From positions 1 to 9,034 of the forward strand of contig JAGGSE010000064.1 in the NCBI GenBank assembly GCA_021159225.1: DNA of 9,034 nucleotides. The letters are read 5' to 3'. Positions 1-5,311 of this stretch are shown here, one piece after another. The translations under genes were made by a program, and so were the position numbers. Within the stretch, counting starts at the first letter, position 1, and the number at the start of each line of letters is the position of its first letter. The notes under the pieces are model-generated. The model saw only the letters and a program-made list of their open reading frames with translations, did no database searches and was not told where the DNA came from. The DNA comes from a bacterium. Its GTDB lineage: Bacteria > Patescibacteriota > Minisyncoccia > Minisyncoccales > JAGGSE01.

Positions 1-46
1 CCTTCTCTTTATCCTTCGGTAATTGAACCGAAGGATAAAGAGAAGG
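1..46. repeat. Perfect 20-bp inverted repeat inside a coding region
   Basis: Arms 1-20 and 27-46 are exact reverse complements (arm ends CCTTCTC and GAGAAGG), separated by the 6-nt loop AATTGA. As RNA this is a 20-bp hairpin; as DNA it is a potential cruciform. It is read in frame as part of the first gene and no U-tract follows, so it is not an ordinary terminator. Confidence 0.85.
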
Positions 47-324
47 TAAGAGAGTTGCTAACGTTTAATGAACTCCCGTCTTATGAAGAAGTGATGTCTA
101 AAGCACAGGCTCTAGCCGACATTGCCGTTGAACACGGAGTTACAAAAGCGATGATTGGAGGAGCCTTGTTCTTCATGACTCCGTTGGCGGCAATATTGCG
201 GTGTAGAGGAGTAACACCGCTTTTCTCTTTCACAAAGAGAATGGTTGAAGAAAAGGTGCTTGAAGATGGTACAGTTGAGAAGAAAGCTGTCTTCAAGCAT
301 GAAGGGTGGATTGTGGCCTTTTAA
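1..324 (+). CDS. Conserved hypothetical protein, C-terminal part (5' end outside window)
   Basis: The frame is open from base 1 to the TAA at 322-324 with no stop, so the gene probably begins upstream of the window. A TTG at 55 could start a shorter 89-aa version, but it has no convincing ribosome binding site. The visible part has a helical stretch, then a motif reading MIGGALFFMTPL, then CRGVTPLFSFTKR, an acidic turn (VLEDGTVEKK) and FKHEGWIV at the end. I recall this layout from a phage/plasmid hypothetical family with a typical MIGGAPFLM motif, but I cannot attach a name or function. The first 46 bases of the coding sequence form a perfect inverted repeat (separate entry). The next gene starts about 100 bp downstream behind its own ribosome binding site. 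Confidence 0.7.
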   Translation, partial: PSLYPSVIEPKDKEKVRELLTFNELPSYEEVMSKAQALADIAVEHGVTKAMIGGALFFMTPLAAILRCRGVTPLFSFTKRMVEEKVLEDGTVEKKAVFKHEGWIVAF

Positions 325-425
325 GAGAAAAGGAGGTGATGGTCGAGTTACATTTTCTTATTTATAAATAAAATTTTTATAATTTTAAACGTTAACCGGT
401 AAAAAAGAAGAAAGGAGGAGAAAAA

Positions 426-764
426 ATGGAAAAAGTGACAGTTATCCACAATCCCGATCTTCAGAAAAGAGAGGAACAGGTATCCTTGAGGGACTTATTG
501 ACCCAAGCCCGTCAGAGGAAGAAAGGACAATCGGCCGGCCTAGGACACATATCCTTTGCCAGGGAAACCTTACGGACAATTAAGAAGGAAGTAGGTCAAG
601 AAGAGTATGAGACATTAGGACCAGGAGCGGCCTTCTATGTGGTATGTAAGCTAATGGAACAGAAGAAGCCCGATCTGTACAAGAAGGTAATGTCCCAAGT
701 TGGAAAGACATTGTATAGGTCGGAAGTCGGTCAATTATACTACAGAGTAAGAGATGAGAAATAG
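426..764 (+). CDS. Unknown 112-aa protein
   Basis: I do not recognise this family. The ATG at 426 follows AAAGGAGG at good spacing, so the start is secure. The protein is soluble, basic and probably mostly helical, with a Lys/Arg-rich stretch around residues 28-34 (ARQRKKG) and no signal peptide, membrane segment or cysteine motif. It is cut off from the next gene by a strong hairpin 14 bp past its TAG stop. Upstream lies about 100 bp of AT-rich DNA holding a TATAAT at 378-383 with no good -35, so a promoter there is possible but weak. No function can be proposed. Confidence 0.8.
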   Translation: MEKVTVIHNPDLQKREEQVSLRDLLTQARQRKKGQSAGLGHISFARETLRTIKKEVGQEEYETLGPGAAFYVVCKLMEQKKPDLYKKVMSQVGKTLYRSEVGQLYYRVRDEK

Positions 765-778
765 CGAACCTTAAGTTG

Positions 779-808
779 ATAAGGGACCCTTTTGTTAGGG
801 TCCCTTAT
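779..808 (+). terminator. 11-bp perfect hairpin, probable transcription terminator or attenuator
   Basis: Arms 779-789 (ATAAGGGACCC) and 798-808 (GGGTCCCTTAT) pair perfectly around an 8-nt loop TTTTGTTA. It sits between the stop of the 112-aa gene and the ribosome binding site of the next gene. No run of U follows, so as an intrinsic terminator it is atypical; it could instead protect an mRNA end or be a processing site. Confidence 0.55.
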
Positions 809-841
809 GTTAATAACCACTTAGGAAAAGGAGGTAGAGTA

Positions 842-1012
842 ATGAGAGAAGTACAGGTATAGTGTAACACGTGTAAGGAATGGCATACCATACATAACTG
901 GAATACAGTTTCAGAACTCAATAATTGGTCCTGTTCTCTCGACTTCAACACAATCAAAACCGTCTTTGTGACCGAAACGAAGAGTGGTTCACTGAGACAA
1001 GAAAGGAGGTAG
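842..1012 (+). pseudogene. Small CxxC protein interrupted by in-frame TAG at codon 7
   Basis: The ATG at 842 follows an excellent AAAAGGAGG. The frame reads MREVQV, then TAG at 860-862, then continues open for 49 codons to TAG at 1010-1012. The continuation begins CNTCKEWHTIHNW and contains a CxxC pair, four Trp and a later SWC-like segment (NNWSCS). It looks like genuine protein, and the distal end carries the AGAAAGGAGG that serves the next gene. No in-frame start exists just after the TAG. A single change from CAG would restore Gln at position 7. It may be an amber-mutated gene, a readthrough gene or a base-call error. TAG ends several neighbouring genes, which argues against general reassignment. 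Confidence 0.6.
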
Positions 1013-1013
1013 T

Positions 1014-1493
1014 ATGGCCAAGAGAGGCGCGGTTAGGATACTAAACGAGAAAAGAAAGAGACAGTTCAATAAGTACTGGGATTGGGATTGGACGGACCAG
1101 TTCAGATGGTGCCGTCCTAAAGTATATGCCCAATCTTTGAGAGAGAAGTTAGAGGAAATACAACCAAAGACACACAAGGAAAAGATAAGGTTAGATATTG
1201 CTAAAGGGTTCCTTAGAATTGCTGCGGAAGGACTGTCCAACGAAGTACAAGGACAACCATATGATGTGTGGGATACAATACTAGAAGCTCTAGGGTTCAC
1301 TGCAGAACATAAGAAAGTACTAATCACAGAGTTCAGTGACCGTACAGGAGAGTACAATCCTAAGTACGATCTGTTCGAGCTAGACTGGAACGCGATTAGA
1401 GAAGGTAACGGATTGGTACTATGTGGTGCTAAGACAATGAAGGTACGATGGGAAGTGCTTCATAGATGGGTAGCTCATTTGTTAAGTGAGTAA
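1014..1493 (+). CDS. Unknown 159-aa Trp-rich-N-terminus protein
   Basis: The family is not recognised. The ATG at 1014 follows AAAGGAGG that overlaps the end of the upstream interrupted frame, so the two are translationally close. The N-terminus is very basic (MAKRGAVRIL, then KRKRQ) and is followed by an unusual aromatic run with Trp at 22, 24, 26 and 32 (WDWDWTDQF). The middle is helical and charged (residues 42-65), and the C-terminus again holds Trp-rich helices. No membrane segment or zinc motif is present. The basic start could suit nucleic-acid binding, but this is only inference. A 28-position hairpin begins at the very next base after the TAA stop. Confidence 0.8.
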   Translation: MAKRGAVRILNEKRKRQFNKYWDWDWTDQFRWCRPKVYAQSLREKLEEIQPKTHKEKIRLDIAKGFLRIAAEGLSNEVQGQPYDVWDTILEALGFTAEHKKVLITEFSDRTGEYNPKYDLFELDWNAIREGNGLVLCGAKTMKVRWEVLHRWVAHLLSE

Positions 1494-1611
1494 CCGAACT
1501 GATTTTGAGTAAGTACTTACTCTTACATTAGTTAGGTACCGATTGTACTTGTCATATACTCTGAGAAAGGTACTAATCAGACAAGTAAGTATTTAGTCAA
1601 AATTGGTTCGG
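1494..1611 (+). repeat. Long near-perfect hairpin right after the 159-aa gene
   Basis: Bases 1494-1521 pair with 1584-1611: 27 of 28 positions pair (three are G-U wobbles, one is a G-G mismatch at 1509/1596). Inside the left arm, 1507-1522 (GAGTAAGTACTTACTC) is itself a perfect 16-bp palindrome. The 62-nt loop holds a possible inner stem GTACC (1536-1540) with GGTAC (1569-1573). The wobble pairs fit selection on an RNA fold. No U-run follows directly; TTTTTT comes 20 nt later at 1631-1636. Confidence 0.75.
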
Positions 1612-1643
1612 TTTGAATAACAAACATACATTTTTTGAGCCAA

Positions 1644-1662
1644 ACGGGCCATGATGGCCCGT
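1644..1662. promoter_or_regulatory. Palindromic site, copy 1 (candidate ParB-like protein binding site)
   Basis: The sequence ACGGGCCATGATGGCCCGT has two 9-bp arms around one central base. The same element, with the central base C instead of G, recurs at 1961-1979 and 2852-2870. All copies lie around the ParB-like gene, and none is found elsewhere in the window. Confidence 0.6.
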
Positions 1663-1879
1663 GTCTGAGTTGTAATAATTTCAACGAGTTAGCTTAGAAA
1701 AGTAGGAATTTTTGAGGACAAAAATGAAGTACGGTTCGCAACAGTCTACTAAAATTTATAGTTTTACATAGTAGAACCTTACAAAAAAGACAAAACAGCA
1801 AGTTTTTGTATAAGAAACTGAGGAAATTTTATCTATGTACAACCGAGCTTCTTTAATTTTTTCACAAGTACCGAAAAAT

Positions 1880-1956
1880 AAAATCTCAATTTTACTATGT
1901 AAAACCTAACATTTTTGACTTTTTCACGCGGTTTTGCATAGTAAAATTGAGATTTT
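1880..1956. repeat. 27-bp inverted repeat with TTTTRCATAGTA motifs
   Basis: Arms 1880-1906 and 1930-1956 are reverse complements except for one position (T in one arm, C in the other, which is a G-U pair in RNA). The loop is 23 nt. Each arm contains the motif TTTTRCATAGTA (reverse at 1893-1904, forward at 1932-1943), and a third copy stands alone at 1762-1773. The repeat abuts palindrome copy 2. It may be a protein-binding array or the fold of a small RNA. Confidence 0.75.
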
Positions 1957-1957
1957 T

Positions 1958-1982
1958 CAAACGGGCCATCATGGCCCGTTTG
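1958..1982. promoter_or_regulatory. Palindromic site, copy 2 (just past the end of the ParB-like gene)
   Basis: The core ACGGGCCATCATGGCCCGT at 1961-1979 is extended by CAA and TTG flanks, giving a symmetric block of 25 bp with 12-bp arms. It lies 9 bp from the stop of the leftward ParB-like gene. It could act as a terminator hairpin for that gene, but the leftward strand has no U-run after it. Confidence 0.65.
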
Positions 1983-1991
1983 GTTGAGTTA

Positions 1992-2684
1992 CTATGACTG
2001 TACTACAGTAGATACAACTCTTATTAGTTCAGGATTTGACAGTTGCATCAACATTGTCTTCCATTGAGGTCCAGCAACTTGATGAACTGTCCTAACCAAA
2101 GTACACACTGTCTCTGCCAGTTCTTTAGGTTTACAACCAAGTTCCTGTGCAAGTCTTTTAATACGACACTTCTGTTCACTTGACTTAACCTGTCCTCTCT
2201 GTTTCAAGTACACATACTTAGAGATTGTCTCTTTACTTAACTGCAGACCATACTTCTCTTTCAACACCACACAGAACTCTTCAAAAGACAGATCAGAGTG
2301 TACTTTTCGTAATCTTTTTACCAACTGTCTCTTACTTATCTGTCGACCTCTCTTTTCCTGCAAATTGAGCTTCAATCCTAATTCTACTAACTCTTCCTCA
2401 TTCCTCACTTGAACCTCTTCTAATTCCAAATCCAAACCTAACTCCACTGCGATCTGAACTCTATGTACACCATCTAACACTACATACCTTTTGACTTTCT
2501 TGTCACTGAACAGTACTACTCTCAAAGGTTTTGTTAATCCTTCCATCTTAAGAACTTCTCTGAGGTCCTCAATATCTGCTTTGGTAAGGTTAGGTAGTAG
2601 TCTTTGTAGAGGTTTGTAAGCATAGAACACTTTATCACTAACCTTTGTGATCCGTTTGAGTTGTTTTCGATCAACTTCTAACAT
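1992..2684 (-). CDS. ParB-like DNA-binding protein (ParB/Srx-type N-domain plus helix-turn-helix)
   Basis: The 230-aa protein shows the ParB/Srx-type fold signature VLDGVHRVQIA at residues 69-79, comparable to the DGHHR variant of plasmid/phage ParB-like proteins. A partial ParB box follows at 107-115 (NLQEKRGRQ). A helix-turn-helix spans about 133-160, with LSKETISKY as the likely recognition helix, and the C-terminus is a helical region that may dimerise. The start ATG (complement of 2682-2684) follows AAAGGAGG. It is the only gene on the minus strand in this part, with no ParA gene beside it. Three copies of a 19-bp palindrome and two candidate operators surround it, so it may bind these sites and control partition, replication or its own expression. 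ParB-family proteins can bind CTP or act as nucleases; neither is shown here. Confidence 0.75.
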   Translation of the reverse strand: MLEVDRKQLKRITKVSDKVFYAYKPLQRLLPNLTKADIEDLREVLKMEGLTKPLRVVLFSDKKVKRYVVLDGVHRVQIAVELGLDLELEEVQVRNEEELVELGLKLNLQEKRGRQISKRQLVKRLRKVHSDLSFEEFCVVLKEKYGLQLSKETISKYVYLKQRGQVKSSEQKCRIKRLAQELGCKPKELAETVCTLVRTVHQVAGPQWKTMLMQLSNPELIRVVSTVVQS

Positions 2685-2705
2685 GATAACCTCCTTTTTT
2701 GTTAG

Positions 2706-2739
2706 TTTTGTCAGTAATTATACTTCAAACTTGACAAAA
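2706..2739 (-). promoter_or_regulatory. Probable promoter and operator of the ParB-like gene
   Basis: On the minus strand a perfect TATAAT (2717-2722) lies about 33 bp before the start codon, but no good -35 stands at 16-18 nt. The -10 is enclosed by an inverted repeat TTTTGTCA (2706-2713) / TGACAAAA (2732-2739). A repressor bound there would block the promoter; self-regulation by the ParB-like protein is possible. Confidence 0.5.
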
Positions 2740-2764
2740 ACACTACTAAAACGCGCAAATTGTC

Positions 2765-2779
2765 GTATCTGACAGATAC
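2765..2779. promoter_or_regulatory. 15-bp palindrome upstream of the ParB-like gene
   Basis: GTATCTGACAGATAC has 7-bp arms around a central A. It lies upstream of the -10 of the leftward gene, in the position of an operator or activator site. No other copy was found in the window. Confidence 0.45.
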
Positions 2780-2851
2780 CTGCATTCATTTTTGTCTACA
2801 AAAAATTCTGTATTTTCTCAGCTAACTTATTGAAATCATTACAACTCAGGA

Positions 2852-2870
2852 ACGGGCCATCATGGCCCGT
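2852..2870. promoter_or_regulatory. Palindromic site, copy 3 (upstream of the ParB-like gene)
   Basis: This is identical to the core of copy 2 (ACGGGCCATCATGGCCCGT). It lies 168 bp upstream of the start of the leftward ParB-like gene, so copies 2 and 3 bracket that gene about 890 bp apart. Confidence 0.6.
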
Positions 2871-2940
2871 CTAAGGAAAAAATTTCCAGCAAAACAAAGC
2901 GTAGAATAGCAAATAATAATCTAAATGACAGACTCTTACT

Positions 2941-3019
2941 GCCGGGGGTTGTCTCAAGGAACTAAACTACGTTAAGTACCTCACAAAACACCCCCTTAGG
3001 AACTGAACCCGGGGCGGTT
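2941..3019. other. GC-rich foldable island
   Basis: GGGGGT(T)GT at 2944-2952 can pair with ACACCCCC at 2988-2995. An inner stem GGAACT / AGTACC (2958-2963 with 2975-2980, one mismatch) is possible, and CCCGGGG is at 3008-3014. The segment AGGAACTRAAC is repeated directly at 2957-2967 and 2998-3008. It stands out from the very AT-rich flanks. I do not recognise a riboswitch or tRNA in it. Confidence 0.45.
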
Positions 3020-3069
3020 GAGTTACAATAACAGGAGTAAGTACCCCATATCTAAAAAATTTAAAAATC

Positions 3070-3236
3070 GGAGAATGACTTTTAGTACACTCTCATTAAA
3101 AGAGGAGAATGACTTTAGTACACTCTCATTAAAAGAGGAGAATGACTTTAGTACACTCTCATTTATAAAAATCGGAGAATGACTTTTAGTACTCTCTCAT
3201 TTAAAATCGGAGAATGACTTTTAGTACTCTCTCATT
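3070..3236. repeat. Iteron-like array: five near-identical 27-28-bp units at 33-37-bp spacing
   Basis: Units start at 3070, 3104, 3137, 3174 and 3209. Each reads GGAGAATGACTTT(T)AGTAC, then ACTCTCATT or TCTCTCATT. The gaps between units are only 6-10 nt and AT-rich. Units 1-3 share ACACTCTC and units 4-5 share ACTCTCTC, so the array grew by duplication of two subtypes. A degenerate relative (AGTACTCTGTATTTAAAA) lies at about 3294-3311. Arrays like this are typical of replication origins and partition sites. Confidence 0.85.
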
Positions 3237-3361
3237 TAAAAATTTGAAGAGTGAATCCGATACTCTTAATTTTGAAAAAACGAAAACGAACCTAGTACTC
3301 TGTATTTAAAAAAGTAAATCATAAGAGAGATTAGTTAGAACAAGAAAAGAGGCGATATATC

Positions 3362-3706
3362 ATGTTAATAGGTCTACGCCGATTCGGCGAAGGTTCAGAT
3401 CGAGATGTAACAGAAGTTGAAGCTAAGGAGATTTTGGTAACAGTAGAAGGACAAGGTTTGTGTGCAATTGAGGAACTGGGCGTTGTAGATCTGTGCACGT
3501 TGAAGCAACTAGAGGAAAGTTCGTTTTGTTGCATTCCTTCTCTGACTGGAGAGATTGAGTTGTTGATTGTACCGTTGAGAATGCTTGTTAAGTTAGGTTT
3601 ACGTGAGGAGACTGAATTGGATGATAGTACTTCGTGTGCGCTTCTTGCGAGAATGAAGAGTGAAGACGAGTTTCATGTGTACGAACTTTCACTTATGTTT
3701 GAGTAA
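3362..3706 (+). CDS. Unknown acidic 114-aa protein
   Basis: The family is not recognised. The ATG at 3362 has only a modest ribosome binding site (AAGAGGCG), weaker than most genes here. The protein is acidic after a short basic start (LIGLRRFGEG). It has five Cys without a clear zinc pattern and no membrane segment, and it may be a mixed alpha/beta protein with repeated hydrophobic strands. It is the first gene after the repeat array, so if the array controls transcription this is the gene it would control. The gene that follows starts 26 bp after its stop, suggesting cotranscription. Confidence 0.65.
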   Translation: MLIGLRRFGEGSDRDVTEVEAKEILVTVEGQGLCAIEELGVVDLCTLKQLEESSFCCIPSLTGEIELLIVPLRMLVKLGLREETELDDSTSCALLARMKSEDEFHVYELSLMFE

Positions 3707-3732
3707 CAGTTAAGTTAGAAGGGTTAGTAATT

Positions 3733-4143
3733 ATGATTGTTAAAGTACATGCAGGATCAGGTAAGTGTGGTTGTATTGTATGTCCGAATTGCGGAGCACA
3801 TGAGTTGCTTAATTGCCAATTTAAAGATGTACTATCTGCGGAAAAGTGGCGATGGCAGATACGACCTTTTAAAGTTGATAATTGGTCACATTGTTTAGTA
3901 TGTGGTTGTTGGTTCAATTTGGAAGGTAAAGTACAAGGCAATCGAAAAGTTCCTTCAGCTACTGTTATTTTCTCTAAAGCAAGAGAGTATGTAAAGAGTA
4001 ACTTTTCTGAGGTTAGTGATCGTACTAAGTTGCGCAAGTTTGTGGAAATCTGTCGAGCGAATCAGTTGACAATGGAGCACTGGTCGGATCAATTAAGTGA
4101 CAAACAAGTTAACTTAATGGTTCAGGGTTATGAATTAGTGTGA
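3733..4143 (+). CDS. Zinc-ribbon-like protein, 136 aa
   Basis: CPNC at residues 17-20 and CLVC at 54-57, with extra Cys at 12, 14 and 59, make a likely zinc ribbon in the first half; the fold is inferred from the spacing. The second half (about 75-136) is helical and charged with no recognised domain. The ribosome binding site (GAAGGG) is weak. It is probably cotranscribed with the gene 26 bp upstream. After its TGA comes about 90 bp of extremely AT-rich DNA. Nucleic-acid binding is plausible for a zinc ribbon but not demonstrated. Confidence 0.7.
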   Translation: MIVKVHAGSGKCGCIVCPNCGAHELLNCQFKDVLSAEKWRWQIRPFKVDNWSHCLVCGCWFNLEGKVQGNRKVPSATVIFSKAREYVKSNFSEVSDRTKLRKFVEICRANQLTMEHWSDQLSDKQVNLMVQGYELV

Positions 4144-4233
4144 GCTGAACAGATTTTCTCGCAAAATATGACTAACTGTAAAGTAACATTTTTTTAATTT
4201 TTAAAAATTTTTTAATTTTTTTTTCGAAGTACT

Positions 4234-4704
4234 ATGCTGAGCGAGTTAAAGGATTTGTTAGAAAAAGTGAAGCGAGAGCAACAGAGAAAAAGAAAGGAAA
4301 GAGGTATACTTCGTATATTAGTACTAACAAAGCTAGTAAACCTAAAGCTTTACTAAGTACGAAGTTGACTCGGTATGAATGGGAATGGTTACCTTATCGT
4401 TCTCTATCAGCGCGGATGACAGAGTGGTCAGCAGAAAGTAATCAGAAAAAAGAGAGAAGATAAAGAAGAATAGTGCACTGACAGATTTGTTGTTGACAGC
4501 AAAGAGTGAAGTTAAGAGAGGACGACTGAGGAGAAAGAAATCTGAGTTAGTTAGAGATCCTAAAGTCCAAACCGAGTATGAGTTGAAGTTGTTTGAATTA
4601 GAAGAGAAGTACTCGTCAATCTGTACTATTGGAACGACTCTCTTGGAAATCCTAGAGAGATTCCTCAAGGAGATTTGAATGATTTAGCGAGATTGATAGA
4701 TTAA
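4234..4704 (+). pseudogene. Gene broken by three -1 frame jumps (or extensively recoded)
   Basis: Protein-like sequence passes through the frames in order. Frame A runs from ATG 4234 (MLSELKDLLEKVKREQQRKR). Frame B (GKRYTSYISTNKASKPK ... TRYEWEWLPYRSL) stops with TAA at 4461. Frame C (SALTDLLLTAKSEVKRG ... LFELEEKY) stops with TGA at 4676. Frame D (NLYYWNDSLGNPREI ... DLARLID) ends with TAA at 4702-4704. Each change is -1, equivalent to one missing base: the first before 4354, the second within 4442-4461 where there is a run of six A, the third at about 4602-4620 with no long homopolymer. The expected intact product is about 155 aa. The start lacks a ribosome binding site, unlike the neighbours, which favours a decayed gene. 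A 63-aa piece of frame C alone is open from 4487 but is unlikely to be the true gene. Confidence 0.65.
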
Positions 4705-4722
4705 TGTAGAAAGGAGGCTATC

Positions 4723-4908
4723 ATGGAAAAAATAGTAGGTAAGATAGTGTACGATCGAGACTCAAAACGATATCATAGATACTTAGTGGAAGGAGAAGAG
4801 ATAGTAGGTACGATTTATCTTACAAAAGGAGCTGCTAAGGTGAAACAATACCAAATTACACTTGTACCTCTAACTGAGGAAGAAGGAATTGTACAGAAAC
4901 AATTCTAA
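4723..4908 (+). CDS. Unknown 61-aa beta-rich protein
   Basis: The ATG at 4723 follows a strong AGAAAGGAGG, so this small gene is probably real although unrecognised. The sequence alternates hydrophobic and polar residues (KIVGKIVYDRDSKRYHRYLV, then VGTIYLTKGA and ITLVPL), suggesting a small beta-sheet protein. The IYLTKGA ... VPL arrangement reminds me of short phage proteins, without a firm family. It lies 18 bp after the frameshifted gene and just before the structured region that precedes the reverse transcriptase. Confidence 0.7.
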   Translation: MEKIVGKIVYDRDSKRYHRYLVEGEEIVGTIYLTKGAAKVKQYQITLVPLTEEEGIVQKQF

Positions 4909-4992
4909 CAGATCAGACAGGCATTGAAGTTGCTATTAGTGATTCATTATGTTATTAGAAAGCTGTAATATTTGTTTCTCCGTTAGTGTTAA

Positions 4993-5112
4993 GGAGAGGT
5001 TGAAGCGCGAACTTGGTGTTACGCCAAGACTAATTTACTTACCATTGTGCGTAGTCTTGAGCAGGTTCGCCTCGCTTCGTCTCGGCAAAGCTGCGCAAGA
5101 TAGAACCTCTCC
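4993..5112 (+). ncRNA. Candidate structured RNA (msr/msd-like) upstream of the reverse transcriptase
   Basis: The ends pair perfectly: GGAGAGGTT (4993-5001) with AACCTCTCC (5104-5112). Inside are a hairpin CTTGGTG-TTA-CGCCAAG (5012-5028) and a longer stem TTGTGCG (5045-5051) / TGCGCAA (5092-5098), which encloses a TTCG-loop hairpin AGG-TTCG-CCT. Retrons have this general plan: flanking a1/a2 repeats, msr hairpins, then an msd stem, upstream of the RT on the same strand. The roughly 200-nt gap to the RT is longer than in well-known retrons, and the branching G cannot be identified with certainty. A competing pairing (GAAGCG...CGAAC with GTTCG...CGCTTC) also exists. Confidence 0.45.
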
Positions 5113-5115
5113 AAC

Positions 5116-5173
5116 TTTCACAAAAGAGGTCGCTGTCGTGAATCCTTTAAGTTTGTACTCTCAAATTGTGAAA
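5116..5173 (+). repeat. Second inverted repeat in the RT leader
   Basis: TTTCACAA (5116-5123) pairs with TTGTGAAA (5166-5173), and AGAG/CTCT can continue the stem inside. It starts 3 bases after the enclosing stem of the upstream element, so the two may form one larger fold. Confidence 0.5.
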
Positions 5174-5311
5174 AGAACTTTCAGAAGAGAAAAAGACGAG
5201 AGTTCGCCGAGTTCTTCATAGGTACTCTTAGTTTGGTTGTAAACCCTCACGACTGGTTGGACTGTCTCACTCTAACTATAAACCATATAACGCCTATTAA
5301 AGAGGAATAGT

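Larger units (their letters stand above)
1494..1991. other. Non-coding region rich in inverted repeats
   Basis: I see no convincing gene in these 498 bases. It holds a long hairpin (1494-1611), palindrome copy 1 (1644-1662), an AT-rich stretch with one copy of a TTTTRCATAGTA motif (1762-1773), a 27-bp inverted repeat (1880-1956) containing two more copies, and palindrome copy 2 (1958-1982). The rightward 159-aa gene ends into it and the leftward ParB-like gene ends at its other edge, so it lies between convergent genes. The density of symmetric sites suggests a protein-binding or RNA-coding region rather than a plain spacer. Confidence 0.7.
2685..3361. other. Non-coding control region: operators, palindrome, GC island, iteron-like repeats
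   Basis: No convincing gene is present in these 677 bases. In order they hold the ParB-like gene's promoter with flanking symmetric sites (2706-2739, 2765-2779), palindrome copy 3 (2852-2870), a GC-rich foldable island (2941-3019) in otherwise AT-rich DNA, a five-unit repeat array (3070-3236), a small hairpin (AAGAGT/ACTCTT, about 3247-3267) and the weak leader of the next rightward gene. A divergent intergenic region of this make-up is typical of replication origins and partition sites, which is inference here. Confidence 0.65.
4909..5311 (+). other. Non-coding leader of the reverse transcriptase gene
   Basis: This stretch of 403 bases has no credible protein gene. It contains the enclosing-stem element (4993-5112), a second hairpin (5116-5173) and a 138-bp leader to the reverse transcriptase start. 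A 90-codon open frame crosses it from 4949, but it has no ribosome binding site and runs through all the hairpins. Confidence 0.6.

Noticed and set aside
339..371. 10-codon leader peptide after AAGGAGG
   Set aside because: The ribosome binding site is only 2 nt from the ATG and the frame is too short to support.
842..1012. General reassignment of TAG to an amino acid
   Set aside because: Several neighbouring genes end sensibly at TAG (764, 1992, 6274, 8619, 8811), and the convergent gene beyond 8811 would be overrun.
1958..1982. Palindrome copies as ordinary intrinsic terminators
   Set aside because: No U-run follows on either strand, the hairpin loop would be only 3 nt, and copy 3 lies upstream of, not after, a gene.
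3075..3182. 35-aa frame across the first three repeat units, with a repeating NDFSTLSLKEE peptide
   Set aside because: The GGAG lies only 2 nt from the ATG, and later units change spacing and break the frame; the repeats look like DNA sites.
3070..3236. CRISPR array
   Set aside because: Gaps between repeats are only 6-10 nt of similar AT-rich sequence, with no unique spacers and no cas genes.
3693..4037. 114-aa minus-strand frame
   Set aside because: It is antisense to the zinc-ribbon gene, with no ribosome binding site or promoter.
4949..5221. 90-codon open frame between the 61-aa gene and the RT
   Set aside because: It has no ribosome binding site, an odd composition, and runs through several perfect inverted repeats; a structured non-coding leader explains the stretch better.
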